A stretch of 38,139 bases of DNA, from positions 1 to 38,139 of the forward strand of contig NZ_JADNBB010000044.1 in NCBI RefSeq assembly GCF_015550595.1, read 5' to 3'. Shown in pieces: positions 34,883 through 38,139 of the stretch (the first letter of the stretch is position 1; every line of letters begins with the position of its first letter). The notes under the pieces were generated by a model that was given only the letters and a program-made list of their open reading frames with translations, had not been told where the DNA came from and did no database searches. Source of the DNA: Parabacteroides goldsteinii (lineage in GTDB: Bacteria > Bacteroidota > Bacteroidia > Bacteroidales > Tannerellaceae). The position numbers and the translations under genes are program-made.

Positions 34883-34928
34883 TATGATGGTTCGTGTGAT
34901 AGTTCCATTTTTAACCATCATACTATCA
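34883..34928. repeat. Two interleaved inverted repeats (pseudoknot-like layout)
   Basis: TATGATGGTT (34883-34892) pairs with AACCATCATA (34913-34922). TGATAGT (34897-34903), inside that loop, pairs with ACTATCA (34922-34928) just after it. The order a-b-a'-b' is that of an H-type pseudoknot if transcribed. Confidence 0.5.
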
Positions 34929-34994
34929 TAAAACAGCCTGACAAAGCCGACTGGGTATGTGACTTATTTTCAGTAAAGTAGGGACTTTTCTTTT

Positions 34995-35055
34995 CTGAGA
35001 CCCGGGTGTGAAGGGTACTGGGATCCGGGTCTCAGCATCGTTCAAACCCGGGTGT
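34995..35055. repeat. CCCGGG hairpin with downstream direct repeat
   Basis: CTGAGACCCGG (34995-35005) pairs perfectly with CCGGGTCTCAG (35025-35035) over a 19-nt loop. The word ACCCGGGTGT occurs at 35000-35009 and again at 35046-35055. Confidence 0.65.
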
Positions 35056-35273
35056 AAAAAGGCCTGAAAAGGGGATCTCAAGTAGAAAGATAAGTAGTTT
35101 TCCTGAAAATAAGAGCCATATTTGAGCAAAAGATGTAGTGTACTATCGGAAAACAGCAGGCATCTGATCGTTTTTAATCCCTTTTTTTGCGATGCATTAT
35201 CTCAAACAGGTCGATAGTTTATGATAGCGCCTTCATCCTGTTTTTATGAAGCTGATATTTAGTGTTTTAAACT

Positions 35274-35332
35274 ATGAACCCACCTTTCTGATTACCTTCA
35301 GTATATGAATGCAATCTGAAAGGTGGGTTCAT
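35274..35332. terminator. Long hairpin between convergent genes, likely terminator
   Basis: ATGAACCCACCTTTC (35274-35288) pairs perfectly with GAAAGGTGGGTTCAT (35318-35332). After one T-T mismatch, GATT (35290-35293) pairs with AATC (35313-35316), giving about 20 bp around a 19-nt loop. T-tracts are weak on both sides, so its role as terminator of the DUF4861 gene is probable rather than certain. Confidence 0.55.
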
Positions 35333-35400
35333 TTGTAACTATTTGAATATTAGTGGATAAATGCCAATATGAATGATCTGAATGCAAATTCCTGAAAAAC

Positions 35401-36609
35401 TTACTTAACAGTTACTTGCAACGGTTGCTTAACCTTCTGGGCAAATTCCTGCACATACTTAAACCATTCGGCAGAGTTCCGGAAACCCCATTTACTCCAT
35501 CCGGCTCCGGTGTAATATGTATATTCGCTTCCCGGTGCATAAGTCGTATATGCCAGTACGTGGCCGTCTGCTCCGCGTTGTTTCTTTTCAGCATCGGAGA
35601 AGTTGACCGCTTTTGCATCACTGAGCTTTTCCGGGAATACAGCGCCAACGAAGATTTGTCCGTTTGTAGCATCTTCCGGGTCTGCATAAGCGATATAACC
35701 ATTGGCTGCGTCAGCCTGATAATCTGTGCTCGGTTCATGTAGAACGATACCGGTTACCAACGGGGTCGGTTCGTTCAGGTTGGCAAACGAAAGTGCTATT
35801 TTATTCATCTGTGAACCGGCATCCAGGGAAAGTATGCGCGTTTCGATAACATTGTCATTCCCTTTTACAGTCAGCGGATTATAAACCAGCTTAACAGTGA
35901 AGCGCAATGGGCCGTTATCCAGGATCTCATACTCTTTATAGCAGTACGGATACACAATAGAGTCGTTAGCCAAAAGGGCGGAAGTACCTGCACCCAATGT
36001 CGGGCCTACCTTGTAGTAATCCAGTCCGTTGCCATGATCGATGTGATAAGAGATGGAGTTTGCCAATTCCTGCGCCGCCTTCTTGTCTGTCTTTCGCAAC
36101 TCAGCGATTTTGGCTCTCGACTCCGGATTCAACTCTGTCTTGTAACGCATGTCGACTACTGGCTCCGATACACATTTTACCCAGATATCATATCCGAAAG
36201 CCTGTTCGCCGGTAGCCTGTAAAGCCGGACCATAGGTACGGAAAGCGATACGGTCGTTTTCCCAGGCAATATCATCCACACGTTCCGGATAGAACTTACC
36301 GCAAGCTACAATGGCCGGCTTGTCTGGTGTGCCCGGTTTGATTTGATAAGTAACGTTGCTGTTTGCGTTCACATCAACGGGGAAAATAATTTTATTGTCA
36401 TAGGTGATCTGGTAAGGGATCTGCGTACCGTTGTTGTCGGAGATGATGAAAGACTCACCATTCAACTTAGCTACTGCATCCATTGAAATCTCTGTGATTT
36501 CGTTTGAACGGGCAATGGAAGAGGGGTTTGTAACTGTGATGTCCACGCTCTTTTCCTGTGTACAGGCAAAAGCGCTGGCAGCCAGAAATAGGGAAATAAT
36601 CTTTTTCAT
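35401..36609 (-). CDS. DUF4861-family probable lipoprotein
   Basis: This 402-aa exported protein has a short signal ending SAFAC (Cys16), so a lipid anchor is probable though the lipobox is not ideal. The rest matches the DUF4861 family of Bacteroidetes: early VTNPSSIARSNEITEI, AWENDRIAFRTYGPAL, YHIDHGNGLDYYKVGPTLGAGT and the closing YYTGAGWSKWGF. The fold is likely a beta-sandwich of the kind seen in carbohydrate-active enzymes. In other genomes such proteins occur near polysaccharide degradation genes, but no such genes adjoin it here. It is a single-gene unit, divergent from the DUF4858-like gene. Confidence 0.85.
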   Translation of the reverse strand: MKKIISLFLAASAFACTQEKSVDITVTNPSSIARSNEITEISMDAVAKLNGESFIISDNNGTQIPYQITYDNKIIFPVDVNANSNVTYQIKPGTPDKPAIVACGKFYPERVDDIAWENDRIAFRTYGPALQATGEQAFGYDIWVKCVSEPVVDMRYKTELNPESRAKIAELRKTDKKAAQELANSISYHIDHGNGLDYYKVGPTLGAGTSALLANDSIVYPYCYKEYEILDNGPLRFTVKLVYNPLTVKGNDNVIETRILSLDAGSQMNKIALSFANLNEPTPLVTGIVLHEPSTDYQADAANGYIAYADPEDATNGQIFVGAVFPEKLSDAKAVNFSDAEKKQRGADGHVLAYTTYAPGSEYTYYTGAGWSKWGFRNSAEWFKYVQEFAQKVKQPLQVTVK

Positions 36610-36787
36610 ACAATATTATAGTGTTAGTTCATAAATATTTCGTTACAGGTAATCTTAGAATGAAACCGGCAGTAAAAGTAGGAATATTCGGCAAGTTTAC
36701 AAAGCTGATTTATGGTAAACAAAATAATTTCTGTTCGATGATGCTTCCGGTCATGCAGTATACTGTTCTTTTTATCGTTTCTATTAT

Positions 36788-37423
36788 ATGATGTTGAAGC
36801 AATGTTTACTTATTCTGATGTTGATGGGAGCCCCCTATGTCCGGTTGTATGCGCAGGAGTGGAGTGAAGAGGACTCAGTGTGGTTGTCGGGTATTCTGTC
36901 AGGAAAAGATACGATCCGTATCAATCCGGAATTTCAGAAAGCGATCCGTAGCGGTACGTTCATTCATCTGGAAGATGAACCCGGGCAGCAAATACTGGAA
37001 GCACCGGCGGAGTTGCCTATCCTGAAGGACTTTTCCGAATATCTGCGGGCGGATACGGACAGCATACATAAAAATCTGGATTATAAATCGATGCCTCCGA
37101 GCGTTTTTCGCCTGTATGTAATAGAGTTGGATACCGGTATGAAAATAAACAAAGAAGCCTATACACCGCCTCCCGCACGTTTTATTGATAAAAAAGAAAT
37201 ACAGATCGGAAAGCTTCCGGTGACGGCAGCGGCAGGAGGGAGGAATCTCTATTCATCGGATGTGGTGAAAGATGGGCAGAAACGTGGTACGGTAGGCGGA
37301 TCGGTGAAACTTTATTTCTCCCTGGACGACATACTGAAATGGGTTTTCTCTAAAAAGGAAAGAAACAAGCGTCGGAATCGTAAACGGGATGATACATGGC
37401 GTTATTATAATTCGATGCCCTGA
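36788..37423 (+). CDS. Exported DUF4858-like protein
   Basis: This 211-aa protein has a signal peptide ending RLYAQE and a conserved-looking N-terminal module (EDSVWLSGILSGKDTIRINP, then EFQKAIRSGT), which I associate with DUF4858 of Bacteroidales. The middle is rich in Pro and charged residues. The C-terminus (about 175-211) is strongly basic (KKERNKRRNRKRDD), suggesting contact with nucleic acid, lipid A or other anionic polymer. Two ATGs are adjacent (36788, 36791). No -7 box is clear in the 178-bp divergent region. Function unknown. Confidence 0.75.
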   Translation: MMLKQCLLILMLMGAPYVRLYAQEWSEEDSVWLSGILSGKDTIRINPEFQKAIRSGTFIHLEDEPGQQILEAPAELPILKDFSEYLRADTDSIHKNLDYKSMPPSVFRLYVIELDTGMKINKEAYTPPPARFIDKKEIQIGKLPVTAAAGGRNLYSSDVVKDGQKRGTVGGSVKLYFSLDDILKWVFSKKERNKRRNRKRDDTWRYYNSMP

Positions 37424-37447
37424 CAGCCGTGTTTTTTTTCAGATAAT

Positions 37448-37487
37448 AAAAAACTCCCGCCGGTATGTAAACAAATTCGGCGGGAGT
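37448..37487 (-). terminator. Terminator after the ferredoxin gene
   Basis: ACTCCCGCCG (37453-37462) pairs with CGGCGGGAGT (37478-37487) over a 15-nt loop. On the minus strand it is followed by TTTTTATT, placing it 18 nt after the ferredoxin stop. It also lies downstream of the plus-strand gene ending at 37423. Confidence 0.75.
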
Positions 37488-37504
37488 CTGAAATTAAGTT
37501 ATTG

Positions 37505-37726
37505 CTATTCTTTTTTATTAAGCCTGTAACTAAGTGCTCCCGACGGACATTTGTTGATCTGTGCGATCAGTTCCTCCGTAGTTGCATTTTCAATTTTTAT
37601 CCAGGGTCTTTCCTTGGGGTTGTATACCTGTGGTAATGTTTTTACACAAATACCTGCATGCTTACACAATTCGGGCTGCCAGATAATGGTCAGCTCGCCA
37701 TTTGAATATTCAATTTTCTTTCCCAT
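37505..37726 (-). CDS. YjdI-type divergent 4Fe-4S ferredoxin
   Basis: This 73-aa protein is of the Fer4_19 (YjdI) family: LCKHAGICVKTLPQVYNPKERPWIKI followed by KCPSGALSY, in pieces LCKHAGICVKTLP (about 20-32) and NKCPSGALSY (about 58-67). The cysteines at about 21, 27 and 60 are the cluster ligands visible; the family is described as a divergent mono-cluster ferredoxin. It follows the GNAT gene after 13 nt, the same YjdI/YjdJ pairing found in other bacteria. Its redox partner is not known. Confidence 0.88.
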   Translation of the reverse strand: MGKKIEYSNGELTIIWQPELCKHAGICVKTLPQVYNPKERPWIKIENATTEELIAQINKCPSGALSYRLNKKE

Positions 37727-37739
37727 ACTCTATATCGCT

Positions 37740-38039
37740 TTATCCTACATTAATACCTTTCATAACTATATGTCGCCAGTCCGGATGCTTTTTAATATAT
37801 CCTGCTACAAAAGGACATAGTGGCACCAGGCGTAACTCCTGCTTTTCGATATCCTTCAGTACTTTTTCGACCAGTTGGCTCCCAACACCTTTTCCTTCCA
37901 GTTGGACCGGAACCTCCGTATGTGTGAGATAGATTTCTCCCGTTTTGTTTTTGATATACTCGATCTTTGGAATCAGTTTGCCAATATGAAACTCGTATTG
38001 ATGATCCTCCCTGTTATCAATTAATTCGTAATCGTCCAT
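37740..38039 (-). CDS. YjdJ-type GNAT N-acetyltransferase
   Basis: This 99-aa minimal GNAT protein contains the acetyl-CoA binding segment LEGKGVGSQLVEKVL (about 48-62; the Q/RxxGxG/A motif) and the closing LVPLCPFVAGYIKKHPDW, the hallmark of the YjdJ/COG2388 group. Its target is unknown. It is preceded 1 nt upstream by a 30-codon frame and followed after 13 nt by the YjdI-type ferredoxin, so a small operon is likely. Confidence 0.9.
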   Translation of the reverse strand: MDDYELIDNREDHQYEFHIGKLIPKIEYIKNKTGEIYLTHTEVPVQLEGKGVGSQLVEKVLKDIEKQELRLVPLCPFVAGYIKKHPDWRHIVMKGINVG

Positions 38040-38040
38040 T

Positions 38041-38133
38041 TTATACTCTTTTATTAATGTTCTGTTGTACTAATTTCCGCATAGCGTAAAAGCTAAAGGC
38101 CTTTATCAACCATGAGGATTTTTTGTTAATCAT
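38041..38133 (-). CDS. Possible 30-aa small protein ahead of the GNAT gene
   Basis: A complete minus-strand frame runs from ATG (38133) to TAA (38041), ending one base before the GNAT start codon. It reads MINKKSSWLIKAFSFYAMRK and then LVQQNINKRV: basic, with a hydrophobic middle. The composition is protein-like and the tight junction with the GNAT gene suggests a leader or small operon member. An in-frame stop just upstream (38136-38134) excludes the 3' end of a longer intact gene, though a decayed one is possible. I recognise no family. Confidence 0.35.
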   Translation of the reverse strand: MINKKSSWLIKAFSFYAMRKLVQQNINKRV

Positions 38134-38139
38134 TCATTT

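Larger units (their letters stand above)
34754..35400. other. 647-bp convergent intergenic region rich in inverted repeats
   Basis: Between the ATL gene (+) and DUF4861 gene (-) I see no supported gene. It holds interleaved inverted repeats (34883-34928), a CCCGGG-centred hairpin with a nearby direct repeat (34995-35055), a 17-bp direct repeat with two mismatches (34921-34937 and 35141-35157), several ACTATCA/TGATAGT words, and a long hairpin at 35274-35332. A 14-codon frame at 34805-34849 has AGGAGG 14 nt upstream, but is too short and poorly spaced to call. Confidence 0.55.

Noticed and set aside
34926-35129. 67-codon minus-strand frame in the repeat-rich intergenic region
   Set aside because: It runs through the CCCGGG hairpin, has no ribosome site and no recognisable features.

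Overview
The window reads as a chromosomal segment of a Bacteroidales bacterium, most likely a Parabacteroides/Bacteroides relative (inference from gene families; no rRNA or other marker is present). Supporting signs are DUF5686, CarboxypepD_reg-like and DUF4861/DUF4858-like proteins, an ECF sigma/FecR pair with an STN-domain partner, GH2 beta-mannosidase, weak Shine-Dalgarno sequences, and upstream sequences matching the Bacteroidetes promoter consensus (-33 TTG, -7 TAnnTTTG). There is no prophage, integrase, CRISPR array, tRNA or rRNA that I can recognise.

Layout. 109-5651 (+): a three-gene heavy-metal RND efflux operon (adaptor lipoprotein with a His-rich stretch, CzcA/CusA-type pump, TolC-type channel) closed by a strong terminator. 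5813-7834 (+): an exported fusion of a formylglycine-generating-enzyme-like domain and a sialidase-type beta-propeller. 7876-8001: an array of 22-bp palindromic repeats between convergent genes. 8017-8967 (-): nitronate monooxygenase/FabK-like flavoprotein. 9081-13335 (+): two tandem M3 metallopeptidase lipoproteins of identical length. 13411-17293 (-): NhaC antiporter with a DUF5686 outer-membrane protein gene upstream. 17472-18148 (+): a HigB/HigA-type toxin-antitoxin pair with a clear promoter and candidate operator. 18197-26081 (-): mfd, long-chain acyl-CoA ligase and secreted beta-mannosidase, closely spaced.

26082-26556 is a gene-poor stretch carrying three copies of a GTAGGGGC-type palindromic repeat (a fourth lies at 5706) and a possible gene remnant. 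26557-27421 (-): queE and queD of the queuosine/7-deazaguanine pathway. 27422-27915 holds a possible small RNA unit ending in a strong bidirectional terminator. 27916-32174 (-): a signalling locus with a CarboxypepD_reg protein, ECF sigma factor, FecR anti-sigma factor, and an STN-domain protein whose C-terminal part is paralogous to the first gene. No TonB receptor is present. I consider this the most interesting gene-level system in the window.

32328-34753 (+): a Tat-exported aldo/keto reductase with two 4Fe-4S motifs, an exported DUF6599-like protein and an alkyltransferase-like (ATL) protein lacking the catalytic cysteine. 34754-35400 is a 647-bp convergent intergenic region rich in inverted and direct repeats. 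35401-38133: a DUF4861 lipoprotein (-), a DUF4858-like exported protein (+), and on the minus strand a possible 30-aa ORF, a GNAT acetyltransferase and a YjdI-type ferredoxin.

All family assignments come from reading motifs in the translations; no database search was run.
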